Shown here piece after piece: positions 13,751-20,163 of a stretch of 20,163 nt of DNA (the stretch's first letter is position 1; every line of letters starts with the position of its first letter). The position numbers and the translations under genes are program-made. The notes beneath the pieces were generated by a model. It did not search any database. It was given only the letters and a program-made list of their open reading frames with translations, and had not been told where the DNA came from. Source of the DNA: Candidatus Omnitrophota bacterium (lineage in GTDB: Bacteria; Omnitrophota; Gorgyraeia; Gygaellales; Profunditerraquicolaceae); assembly GCA_030691585.1 (NCBI GenBank), contig JAUYEC010000074.1, forward strand, positions 1 to 20,163. The letters run 5' to 3'.

Positions 13751-15477
13751 GAAAACGTGTAAGCCTGAAAACAGTCACTATTATTGACATCCTGGAAGCC
13801 ATAAATAAGGATTATGGAGATATTACGGCGGTCCAGATCAGAGAGAAAGACGGAACTTTTCGTAAAATTTCTTATGTAGAGTTAGGCAGGAGGACGGTTG
13901 ATGTTTCATCGAACCTGATTAAATGGGGGATAGTCCAGAATGACAGGATCGCGATTTATTCAGAAAATAGGCCCGAGTGGTCTGTCGCGCTCTTCGGAAT
14001 TATCTGCGCAGCCGCTATAGTTGTTCCGATAGATATCAAACTTAGTGAAACCGAAGTGCAATTTATTCTTAGTAACAGCCAGGCAAGATGTATATTCGTC
14101 AGCGAGAAATATTTAAATATCGTCGATAAAATAAAGCCGTCTCTGCCAGACTTGAAATATATCATTGCCATAGATAATAACGAGCGGCAGGATGTCGTTA
14201 AGCTGAAAGACCTGAAGCTTGTCAGCGAGGAAAATAAAAACCGGCCTATACACGAAGAAGATACCGCGTTAATAATATATACCTCCGGCACTACCGGCGT
14301 GGCAAAAGGGGTTGAGCTTACTTATCGCAACCTGATGTTTCAGGTGAGATCTTTGAGCGAGATAGTCCATTACAAGATCCAGGAGCAGTTCCTTTCTATT
14401 CTGCCTTTAAACCATACACTTGAGTTGACGGGCGGGCTCATCGCTCCGCTTTATGCCGGAGGCTGTATCACATATTGCGATAGCTTGAAGCCGACCCATA
14501 TGCTTTCGCTGATGCAGCAAACGCATACAAGAATGGTGATCTGCGTACCGTTAGTCATAAAGATGCTCTACGACGGAGTTATGGATAAAGTGGATAAAAT
14601 GCCTGCTTATAAACGCAAAATGTTTAACCGGTTGTTAAATCTATCCAAGTGGCTGCTTAATTATAATATCAGGATAGGCCGATTGTTATTTTTTGAATTA
14701 CATAAGCAGTTTGGCTCAAAATTGTGCGGTTTTGTAAGCGGCGGCGCGCCATTGGATAAGGAGATCGAGATAAATTTCAGCGCCCTTGGTTTTTGGGTAT
14801 TGCAGGGATACGGCCTTACCGAGACCTCTCCGGCTATCGCGGTGAATACTTTCGAAACGTACAGGTTCGGATCAGTAGGGAAACCTTTGCTGGGCGTAGA
14901 GGTAAAGATACTGAAAGAAAACAGCAGTTCCAATGACGGCGAAATTATCACAAGAGGCGATCATGTTATGAAGGGCTATTTTCAGAATCCCGGGCAGACC
15001 GCTGAAGTGATTAAGGAGGGGTGGTTACATACCGGTGATATAGGACGCCTGGATAATGACGGTTTTCTTTATATAACCGGCAGGATAAGGAATCTTATTG
15101 TGCTGGGAGCCGGCAAAAAAGTATTCCCGGAAGAAGTCGAGCAGGTAATCTCGAGGAGCCCGTTTATCAAAGAAATTTGCGTGTTAGCCAAAATCGCCAC
15201 AAAGGGCCTGCGTAAGGGGTGTGAAGAGGTATATGCTGTTGTTGTGCCCAATCTTGACCTATTCGAAGAAAGCGAAAAGAAAGATAAAAACGCGATCAAA
15301 AACAAAATAAATTCCGAGATTGCCCGATTAGTTACGAATTTAGCGGAGTACAAAAGGGTTATAGATTTTGAAATCTGGGCGGATGAATTGCCAAAGACAG
15401 CTTCCCGGAAAATTAAAAGAAAGGTTATCGCGGATATAATTACTTCTGCTTCCCACTGTGAAAATAAGGAAATCTAA
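13747..15477 (+). CDS. AMP-forming long-chain acyl-CoA/acyl-carrier synthetase
   Basis: This 576-residue member of the adenylate-forming superfamily activates a carboxylic acid as acyl-AMP and hands it to CoA or a carrier thiol. Motifs: I-Y-T-S-G-T-T-G-V-A-K-G (177-188) for the ATP phosphate loop, G-Y-G-L-T-E-T-S-P (354-362), W-L-H-T-G-D (426-431), T-G-R-I-R-N-L-I-V (444-452) and the C-terminal catalytic lysine region L-P-K-T-A-S-R-K-I-K-R (548-558), where K555 is the likely catalytic Lys although R replaces the usual G before it. Overall it resembles FadD-type fatty acid ligases. It overlaps the acyltransferase gene by 4 bp and the radical SAM gene by 20 bp, so the three are surely cotranscribed. 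No carrier protein gene is present. Confidence 0.85.
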   Translation: MRKRVSLKTVTIIDILEAINKDYGDITAVQIREKDGTFRKISYVELGRRTVDVSSNLIKWGIVQNDRIAIYSENRPEWSVALFGIICAAAIVVPIDIKLSETEVQFILSNSQARCIFVSEKYLNIVDKIKPSLPDLKYIIAIDNNERQDVVKLKDLKLVSEENKNRPIHEEDTALIIYTSGTTGVAKGVELTYRNLMFQVRSLSEIVHYKIQEQFLSILPLNHTLELTGGLIAPLYAGGCITYCDSLKPTHMLSLMQQTHTRMVICVPLVIKMLYDGVMDKVDKMPAYKRKMFNRLLNLSKWLLNYNIRIGRLLFFELHKQFGSKLCGFVSGGAPLDKEIEINFSALGFWVLQGYGLTETSPAIAVNTFETYRFGSVGKPLLGVEVKILKENSSSNDGEIITRGDHVMKGYFQNPGQTAEVIKEGWLHTGDIGRLDNDGFLYITGRIRNLIVLGAGKKVFPEEVEQVISRSPFIKEICVLAKIATKGLRKGCEEVYAVVVPNLDLFEESEKKDKNAIKNKINSEIARLVTNLAEYKRVIDFEIWADELPKTASRKIKRKVIADIITSASHCENKEI

Positions 15478-16591
15478 CTATAAAAAATCCCTCCCGGAAA
15501 TAATCTCCTTTCTCGTTACAAACCGTTGCGTCTGTCATTGCAGGCATTGTTTTAATTGGTTTGAGGCTAACCCAAAAGGGGCAATAGGCAACAGCAAAAA
15601 ACTGGATTTAACGGCAGATGAAATAAGCCGGATTTTCTCTAATCTAGGCCCGATTGAATATCTGTACGTAGCTGGAGGAGAGCCTTTTATCCGCAAAGAC
15701 TTGTGCGAAGTCTTGCAAAATATCTATGAATTTTCCAGGCCTAAAACGATAAATATTTCTACAAACGGACAAATTATTGATAATACAATTGTAACTGTAG
15801 ATAATTTCCTCAAAGGCCATCCGGAAGTCCGTCTTATCATCAAGGTTTCCATTGATGGTATCGCAGAGGACCATGACGCGATCCGCAATACTCCCGGCGC
15901 TTTTGCCCGCGCGATCAGCGTATATCAATCTTTAATGCGCCTTAAAGATGCGCACAAAAAGCTCAAGGTCGGGATTAATACCGTGTTTTCTTCTCTCAAC
16001 CAGGATAAAATTTTTGATATTTATGAATACTTTTGTAACCTGAAACCGCGGCCGGATTGCATGGCGCAGCTTCTGGTAAGGGATGAGCCCCGCGACCAGC
16101 AGTGCAAACAAGGATTAAAATTAGATACCTACAAAAGATGGACAGATTTATATGTCAGGGATATGGTAAGGGGCAAATTTGAGCACGATTCCAAGGTAAA
16201 AATAGGGACGATTATGATGTATGATTACATATACAAAACAATAATTGAAAATAAAAGTAAAATTCCCTGTTATGCCGGCATCTCAGGAGGATTTATTGAT
16301 AATGAGGGAATGGTAGGGGCTTGCGAGCATACCGCGCCTTTTGGCAGCCTGAGAGAATATGATTATGATTTCAAGAAAATATGGAATTCTGATCAAGCCG
16401 GCAAAATCAGAGAAAAGATATTTGACCGGTGTTTCTGCACTAACGAACCGCAATGGTGGCATCCCACAATTCTTTATAGCAAGAAAATTTCCAGCCATAG
16501 CATAAGATTAATCAAGGTTATTATTTCGGTTTTAGCCGGAAAATGGTTTTTGCAATTAAAAAAAGAAAATATTTCTAAATCATTGATATAA
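15458..16591 (+). CDS. radical SAM protein with SPASM/twitch-like C-terminal cysteines
   Basis: This 377-residue enzyme contains the radical SAM cluster motif C24-x3-C28-x2-C31, G-G-E-P at 73-76 and a conserved barrel strand I-K-V-S-I-D-G (128-134). A second cysteine set (C271, C289, C325, C327) suggests one auxiliary iron-sulfur cluster, as in SPASM or twitch-type proteins that modify peptides or small molecules. The last 40 residues are basic and hydrophobic (I-R-L-I-K-V-I-I-S-V-L-A-G-K-W-F) and may touch the membrane. The start is a GTG that overlaps the ligase gene by 20 bp. The substrate cannot be inferred; no peptide precursor gene is visible nearby. The last two sense codons (TTG ATA) double as the -35 box of the pilin promoter. 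Confidence 0.85.
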   Translation: MKIRKSNYKKSLPEIISFLVTNRCVCHCRHCFNWFEANPKGAIGNSKKLDLTADEISRIFSNLGPIEYLYVAGGEPFIRKDLCEVLQNIYEFSRPKTINISTNGQIIDNTIVTVDNFLKGHPEVRLIIKVSIDGIAEDHDAIRNTPGAFARAISVYQSLMRLKDAHKKLKVGINTVFSSLNQDKIFDIYEYFCNLKPRPDCMAQLLVRDEPRDQQCKQGLKLDTYKRWTDLYVRDMVRGKFEHDSKVKIGTIMMYDYIYKTIIENKSKIPCYAGISGGFIDNEGMVGACEHTAPFGSLREYDYDFKKIWNSDQAGKIREKIFDRCFCTNEPQWWHPTILYSKKISSHSIRLIKVIISVLAGKWFLQLKKENISKSLI

Positions 16592-16611
16592 AAAGTTAAA
16601 CATTCTATAAT
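16583..16611 (+). promoter_or_regulatory. sigma70-type promoter of the pilin locus
   Basis: TTGATA (16583-16588, 5 of 6) and TATAAT (16606-16611, perfect) are 17 bp apart. The expected +1 is 16618, exactly the A of an ATG, so the first pilin mRNA should be leaderless. The -35 lies inside the end of the radical SAM gene. Confidence 0.75.
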
Positions 16612-16617
16612 ATGGCG

Positions 16618-17070
16618 ATGAAGAATAGGGGTGGTGCTTCAAAAGGGCTTAGCCTGATGGAGCTGCTGCTGGCGGCGGCGATCTTCGCTTTCGTTATGTC
16701 CGGCATATTATATATGTTTGTCAGCACCGCCTTCCTTGATTCAGCCAACCGCAACAAGAGCATTGCCGCAACCCACGCCGAATCTGTAATGGAAGATATA
16801 ATGGAATATATGAAGAGCGGCGACCTTAGCCCTCTTCAGACAGCGATCACTTCCGGGACGTGGAATTGGAATTCTGTTACGATATGCGCTAAAATGGGCT
16901 GCGTTTCGCCGTGCGCCTATCCGTGTGTTTTAAACAGCGAATCAATTACGACTACCTGGGTTAACGATAGCATAAATCCTTTGCATGTCGTTGTTACAGT
17001 CAGCTGGAAAGACAGGGAACAGGCAAATACCCGGACTTTAGTATTGGAAACGTTAATTTCAAAACGATGA
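16618..17070 (+). CDS. PilV-like type IV minor prepilin
   Basis: A 150-residue prepilin-like protein with a short basic leader ending in K-G, cleavage G10|L-S-L-M-E with the conserved Glu at +5, and a hydrophobic helix L-L-L-A-A-A-I-F-A-F-V-M-S-G-I-L. Four close cysteines (C-A-K-M-G-C-V-S-P-C-A-Y-P-C) lie near the middle, likely forming disulfides in the pilin head. An in-frame ATG at 16612 touches the -10 box, so the ATG at 16618 at the predicted transcription start is chosen. The next gene starts within its stop (ATGA). Minor pilins prime pilus or pseudopilus assembly; whether this is a pilus or a type II secretion-like system is not visible because no assembly ATPase or platform gene is here. 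Confidence 0.75.
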   Translation: MKNRGGASKGLSLMELLLAAAIFAFVMSGILYMFVSTAFLDSANRNKSIAATHAESVMEDIMEYMKSGDLSPLQTAITSGTWNWNSVTICAKMGCVSPCAYPCVLNSESITTTWVNDSINPLHVVVTVSWKDREQANTRTLVLETLISKR

Positions 17071-17573
17071 AGGGGCTTACTTTATTTGAGATATTGGTAG
17101 CGGTTTTGATCGTTGCTTTTATTATCGGCGGTATGTTTGGGGTGCTGAATGTTTCCACGACCAATTATGATATCAACCTGGCTTCGCTTAATCTTCAGCG
17201 GCAGGCCAGGCAGGCGATGAGCTGGTTGAGCCGGGAAATAAGGCAGGCCCGTTTATCTACGATAATGACAGGCTTAGACGCAAATAACAATAATACCGTC
17301 ACTTTTGATACGCTTGACGCAGTTGGTATCAGATATTATGTTGAAAGAACCGTGGTCTCGGGAAAGACGTTCTGGCAGCTGAAGCGTGAATATCCGCCGG
17401 GCACGGTGGTAGTAAAAGCTAACGATATCACAACTTTGTTGTTCCCCGCCAGGAGCGTAGGCAGCAGTATCCAAAGAATATCGCTGGAGGCGGGCAAAAC
17501 ATTTTTTTCCGGCGGAACGCAGCGTTCACTGACATTTTCTTTGGCCGAACAAGTGCAAGTGAGGAATCCATAA
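17067..17573 (+). CDS. PilW/GspJ-like prepilin
   Basis: A 168-residue protein with a very short leader: M-K-G3|L-T-L-F-E, Glu at +5, then a hydrophobic helix I-L-V-A-V-L-I-V-A-F-I-I-G-G-M-F-G. The region after the helix, L-Q-R-Q-A-R-Q-A-M-S-W-L-S-R-E-I-R-Q-A-R, is typical of the PilW/GspJ group of minor pilins. The rest is a beta-rich head ending S-L-A-E-Q-V-Q-V-R-N-P. It overlaps the preceding minor pilin gene by 4 bp and is followed 3 bp later by the PilX-like gene, an order (V, W, X) familiar from pil minor-pilin operons. Confidence 0.75.
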   Translation: MKGLTLFEILVAVLIVAFIIGGMFGVLNVSTTNYDINLASLNLQRQARQAMSWLSREIRQARLSTIMTGLDANNNNTVTFDTLDAVGIRYYVERTVVSGKTFWQLKREYPPGTVVVKANDITTLLFPARSVGSSIQRISLEAGKTFFSGGTQRSLTFSLAEQVQVRNP

Positions 17574-17576
17574 CCC

Positions 17577-18581
17577 ATGAACAGGCGCGGCGCGGCTCTG
17601 ATCATCTGTTATATGATAATCGCGGCTTTAAGTATCCTGGCGGCCGCGTTTCTTTTACGCAGCGTCTCCGAAAGAGCTGTGGCCGGCAAATATTTTGATT
17701 CCACCCAGGCATTATGGCTGGCTGAGGCAGGGGTAAACAAGGCGATCGCGCAATTAAGGGGTTACTTTAATAATGTAGCTTCTATACCGGCTACTTCTTT
17801 AGGCCCGGGTGAGTATTCCGCGACTATAATTGCCAATGGGGATAACCGTACAGTGGCCGCTTCCGGTTTTATTCCTTTAGCCTCGGCAGTCAAAGTAAGG
17901 CGTGACATAGAAGTAACAGCGATCAAGCGCATCCCGTTGGGATTCTATGACAATAGTATCTATTCCGCCGGCGCTGTGAGCATAGAAAGTAATTGCGTTG
18001 TAAACGGTGATGTTCTTTCCGGTGGAGCGGTTACCGGACCGGTGAACGGAAGCGTTGCTCAAAGCGACTCGACTTTGCATAATAACGGCCTGCCTTCGCT
18101 AAGTTTTGACCAGTTGCAGCAAATGAGCGCGGCGCAGGGCTGGTATAATCCTACTACCCATGTGACTACGTATCCTACCGCCAGCTTTTGGTTTGAGGCG
18201 CCGTCGGAAAGTAACCCAACGGGCACGCCCAATGTCGTTTTCGTCTATGATGATTTTACCCTTGTCGGAGGCAATCAGGTAGTCAAGGGGTTTATTGTGG
18301 TCGGCGGGGACGCCATCTACGACGCGGAGATCGGGGGGAATGCCAGCATAGACGGTTGCCTATACACGCGCGGTAATATATGGCTGCACGGCGGCGGGGG
18401 CAATGTGATCAATGTTGACGGAGGGCTCTGGTCGGGCGGGACGACGACCATGACCGGTAACGAGCAGATCAATTTTGACCCTCCGGGGCACGGCGTAGAA
18501 TATATGAATTCTATACGCGCCTTAGGAATAAATGCCGATGTTCAGGTTATTTCCTGGCGGGAGATGCAAAGCGCTTATTAG
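17577..18581 (+). CDS. PilX-like protein with a beta-helical C-terminal region
   Basis: The 334-residue protein has the PilX N-terminus: N-R-R-G-A-A-L-I-I-C-Y-M, hydrophobic helix, and the conserved A-L-W-L-A-E-A-G-V-N-K-A segment (44-55). It lacks the Glu at +5 of classical prepilins, as is common in PilX. From about residue 130 the sequence becomes Gly/Val-rich with repeated short turns (V-V-N-G-D-V-L-S-G-G-A-V, V-G-G-D-A-I-Y-D-A-E-I-G-G-N-A-S-I), like a beta-helix or bactofilin-type solenoid. That C-terminus is longer than in PilX of Pseudomonas and may be a surface-exposed adhesive domain. The function is inferred from the neighbourhood. Confidence 0.65.
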   Translation: MNRRGAALIICYMIIAALSILAAAFLLRSVSERAVAGKYFDSTQALWLAEAGVNKAIAQLRGYFNNVASIPATSLGPGEYSATIIANGDNRTVAASGFIPLASAVKVRRDIEVTAIKRIPLGFYDNSIYSAGAVSIESNCVVNGDVLSGGAVTGPVNGSVAQSDSTLHNNGLPSLSFDQLQQMSAAQGWYNPTTHVTTYPTASFWFEAPSESNPTGTPNVVFVYDDFTLVGGNQVVKGFIVVGGDAIYDAEIGGNASIDGCLYTRGNIWLHGGGGNVINVDGGLWSGGTTTMTGNEQINFDPPGHGVEYMNSIRALGINADVQVISWREMQSAY

Positions 18582-18607
18582 GAATTATTATAAATGAGGG
18601 CATGACG

Positions 18608-19057
18608 ATGAAAAAAGGTTTTACCATGGTTGAGATCATGATCGTAACCGCGATTATCGTTATCCTGGCAGGCATCGCTATACCGAGCCTGCTGCGTTCC
18701 CGTATAACCGCGAATGAACAGCACGCGGTTTCCAATATTGAAATGATTTCAGTCGCGGCGCAGACTTACTGGTCGGTGAATAACGCCTTGCCTACGACGT
18801 TGAATATTTTAAATACGAATTCTTATCTTGACGCGACCCTGGGATGCGCTTCGCCGCCCTGCACCAAGAGCGGTTATAGATATTACATGGGCGGGACAGG
18901 CGCGACTACCGATTTTTTCGTTTATACGACTCCCCAGTCCCCGAATATTACGGGGGTACGTTCTTTCTGCGCGGGTTCAGACGGTGTGGCCAGGGCAAAC
19001 GCGGCGGGAACCGCGCCTGTTAGCCAAGCGGCATGCAACGCCTGGACCGCGCTCTAA
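18608..19057 (+). CDS. type IV major-pilin-like protein (PilA type)
   Basis: The 149-residue prepilin starts M-K-K-G|F-T-M-V-E with Glu at +5 and a long hydrophobic helix I-M-I-V-T-A-I-I-V-I-L-A-G-I-A-I-P-S-L. The globular head has paired cysteines (G-C-A-S-P-P-C; later F-C-A-G and A-A-C-N) and the V-R-S-F-C-A-G-S-D-G-V-A-R strand seen in PilA-like and pseudopilin heads. I prefer the ATG at 18608, since GAGGG at 18596-18600 is 7 nt upstream, over the ATG at 18602, which is only 1 nt from it. It ends the pilin locus and is followed by a strong terminator. Confidence 0.8.
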   Translation: MKKGFTMVEIMIVTAIIVILAGIAIPSLLRSRITANEQHAVSNIEMISVAAQTYWSVNNALPTTLNILNTNSYLDATLGCASPPCTKSGYRYYMGGTGATTDFFVYTTPQSPNITGVRSFCAGSDGVARANAAGTAPVSQAACNAWTAL

Positions 19058-19070
19058 TAAATAGGGACAA

Positions 19071-19114
19071 AAAAGGGGACAGCGCCCTAAAACCGGGCGC
19101 TGTCCCCTTTTTTT
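19071..19114. terminator. bidirectional intrinsic terminator
   Basis: A perfect 17-bp stem (19071-19087 with 19095-19111) with a 7-nt loop has A residues on the left and T residues on the right. Both strands therefore see a G+C-rich hairpin followed by a T run. It lies between the pilin gene (plus) and tRNA-Leu (minus) and can end both transcripts. The stem contains GGGGACAG, the same core as the dispersed palindromes, so it may have been recruited from them. Confidence 0.9.
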
Positions 19115-19117
19115 ATC

Positions 19118-19201
19118 TGGTGCGGAGGGAGGGAGTTGAACCCTCATACCTTGCGGCACAGGCTTCTGAGACCTGCGTGTCTGCCATTTCACCACCTCCG
19201 C
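19118..19201 (-). tRNA. tRNA-Leu (anticodon CAG)
   Basis: Read on the minus strand, the 84-nt gene has acceptor arms GCGGAGG and CCTCCGC, discriminator A and an encoded CCA. The D-arm region is TGGTGAAATGGCAGACACGC, the anticodon stem C-A-G-G-T / G-C-C-T-G with loop CTCAGAA (anticodon CAG at loop positions 3-5). A long variable arm (G-T-G-C-C-G-C-A-A-G-G-T-A-T type) is followed by T-arm GAGGGTTCAACTCCCTC. The long variable arm and A73 fit leucine. It reads CTG codons. Confidence 0.95.
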
Positions 19202-19212
19202 GAATGAATTAA

Positions 19213-19241
19213 AGTATAGCCCAGCCCCGCCGGTATGTCAA
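19213..19241 (-). promoter_or_regulatory. promoter of tRNA-Leu
   Basis: On the minus strand TTGACA (19241-19236) and TATACT (19218-19213, 5 of 6) are 17 bp apart. The expected +1 is about 19206, five bases upstream of the mature tRNA 5' end. The G+C-rich stretch between -35 and -10 (GGCGGGGCTGGG) is unusual beside the A+T-rich surroundings. Confidence 0.8.
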
Positions 19242-19267
19242 ACAAAAAGGCAGATACGATCTTATCT

Positions 19268-19296
19268 GTAGGGGCGGGTTTGAAACCCGCCCCTAC
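19268..19296 (+). repeat. palindromic repeat copy 6 (GGGGCGGG type), intergenic
   Basis: A 29-nt palindrome with the same 14-nt arms as copy 2, centre G, again preceded by TTATCT. With copy 7 it forms a doublet; the 15-nt spacer contains a small palindrome (CAATA...TATTG). Confidence 0.9.
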
Positions 19297-19311
19297 AATA
19301 ACGATATTGCC

Positions 19312-19340
19312 GTAGGGACAGCATAATATGCTGTCCCTAC
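19312..19340 (+). repeat. palindromic repeat copy 7 (GGGACAGCA type), intergenic
   Basis: A 29-nt palindrome with 14-nt arms GTAGGGACAGCATA (as in copy 5), centre A. It is preceded by TTGCC, matching the TTCCC before copy 3. It lies upstream of the promoter of the AEC transporter gene. Confidence 0.9.
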
Positions 19341-19357
19341 AATTTATGCAATTCAAA

Positions 19358-19386
19358 TTGGTTTTTTTAAGACGATATGCTATACT
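19358..19386 (+). promoter_or_regulatory. probable promoter of the AEC transporter gene
   Basis: TTGGTT (19358-19363, weak -35), 17 bp, TATACT (19381-19386, 5 of 6). The expected +1 near 19393 leaves a roughly 21-nt leader with AAGGGAG at 19402-19408 as Shine-Dalgarno, five or six bases before the ATG. Confidence 0.55.
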
Positions 19387-19413
19387 TATAAGGCTTAAAT
19401 TAAGGGAGAACTT

Positions 19414-20163
19414 ATGTTTTGGCAAGCGTTTAGGATGACTGGGGCGGCGACCCTGCAGATATTTATTCTGGGGTTGATCGGGTATATTCTCGTAAAGAAG
19501 AATATTCTCGGCGAGGCTGGGCTGGATATTTTAAGCCGCCTCACGATTGAGATCACTTTGCCGTTTCTCATCTTCTATCAGCTGATCAGCCAATTTAGTT
19601 TCAGCATGTATCCGAACTGGTGGCTCTATCCGGTTTTAAGTATCCTGATCACCGGGATCGGCCTGGCGTTGGCGTACTGTTTTTCCGGCGCTGTCGCCGG
19701 CCGCGAGCGCAAGGCGCAGTTTATGAGCCTGGTGGCATTTCAAAATTCCGGCTATCTGCCTTTGGTGTTGATCGCCGCCCTTTTGCCCAAAGATAAAGCC
19801 GATCCGATGCTGGTTTTTCTTTTTCTCTTTCTTCTCGGTTTTAACCTGGTGATGTTTTCCTTCGGCGCGTATTTATTGACCGCGCATAAAAATAAGAAAT
19901 TTGAGCTGGGCAGTTTGTTCAGCCCGCCGGTTGTGGCGATCATCCTGGGGATGCTGATGGTGTATTTTCGGCTGAATAGATTTATCCCCGGCGCAGTGAT
20001 AAAGCCGGTACAGATGATCGGCGAAACCACATTGCCTTTGGCGATGCTGGTTGTCGGAGGCTCCCTGGCCGCGGCCAGGATCACGCGAGTGGATAAAAAG
20101 GCCGTGTTTCTTGTTTCGGCGCTGAAGCTCGTGGTTATGCCGCTTTTGGGCCTGGTTCTGGTG
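19414..20163 (+). CDS. AEC family (auxin efflux carrier type) transporter, 3' end outside the window
   Basis: The frame is open from ATG 19414 to the last base of the window (250 codons, no stop), so the gene is cut by the window edge. The protein is almost wholly hydrophobic, with about seven membrane segments visible: F-I-L-G-L-I-G-Y-I-L-V-K (14-25), I-T-L-P-F-L-I-F-Y-Q-L (48-58), a central helix pair and the second-half motif I-G-E-T-T-L-P-L-A-M-L-V-V-G-G-S-L-A (205-222). This is characteristic of AEC carriers, whose members export or import small carboxylates or other organic anions across the inner membrane. Full-length members have about 300-320 residues, so some 50-70 are missing. The leader includes a Shine-Dalgarno and a promoter. 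Confidence 0.85.
   Translation, partial: MFWQAFRMTGAATLQIFILGLIGYILVKKNILGEAGLDILSRLTIEITLPFLIFYQLISQFSFSMYPNWWLYPVLSILITGIGLALAYCFSGAVAGRERKAQFMSLVAFQNSGYLPLVLIAALLPKDKADPMLVFLFLFLLGFNLVMFSFGAYLLTAHKNKKFELGSLFSPPVVAIILGMLMVYFRLNRFIPGAVIKPVQMIGETTLPLAMLVVGGSLAAARITRVDKKAVFLVSALKLVVMPLLGLVLV

Overview
The window looks like a chromosomal piece of an uncultivated Gram-negative-type (diderm) bacterium. Paired LptF/LptG permeases, a lipoprotein signal, an outer-membrane-type barrel and type IV pilin genes all point to two membranes. The style (many overlapping genes, few Shine-Dalgarno sites, dispersed GGGACAG-type palindromes, 'GFTMVEIMIV' pilins) recalls Omnitrophota (OP3) or a related lineage. 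That assignment is inference; no rRNA or other taxonomic marker is present.

Layout. (1) 1-350 has no intact gene. It holds a roughly 200 bp element with 11-nt inverted ends, a terminator-like hairpin and what looks like the N-terminal stub of a REP-associated transposase. (2) 351-3275, minus strand: comF-lptF-lptG, a compact operon. (3) A 90-bp divergent control region carries two near-consensus sigma70 promoters back to back, each placing +1 within about 2 nt of an ATG, so comF and pyrE may both be read from leaderless mRNAs. (4) 3354-12920, plus strand: pyrE, a BaiN/HI0933-type flavoprotein, a Maf::M48-peptidase fusion ORF, a secreted GH39-like glycosidase, an MgtA-type P-ATPase, an outer-membrane-type barrel protein and the ATPase and permease of a Zn/Mn-type ABC transporter. 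All are overlapping or tightly spaced, with repeats in two of the gaps. (5) 12956-16591, plus strand: a visibly A+T-richer three-gene cassette with its own promoter: membrane-anchored hexapeptide acyltransferase, AMP-forming acyl ligase and radical SAM enzyme. (6) 16583-19057, plus strand: a type IV pilin/minor pilin locus, also with a promoter that fires almost on its start codon. (7) A bidirectional terminator, tRNA-Leu(CAG) on the minus strand with its own promoter, two more palindromes, and an AEC-family transporter running off the right edge.

The most unusual signal is a family of seven 29-nt near-perfect palindromes (14-nt arms, 1-nt centre, always beginning GTAGGG and ending CCCTAC). 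Three lie inside the flavoprotein gene and are translated in frame; a fourth supplies its TAG stop codon. Comparing copies shows larger units: two share a CAAT start, a small 3' hairpin and a TAACGGA end, and two others form a doublet of fixed order (GGGGCGGG palindrome, small spacer palindrome, GGGACAGCA palindrome) preceded by TTATCT. This is what a short mobile palindromic element able to colonise coding sequence would look like.
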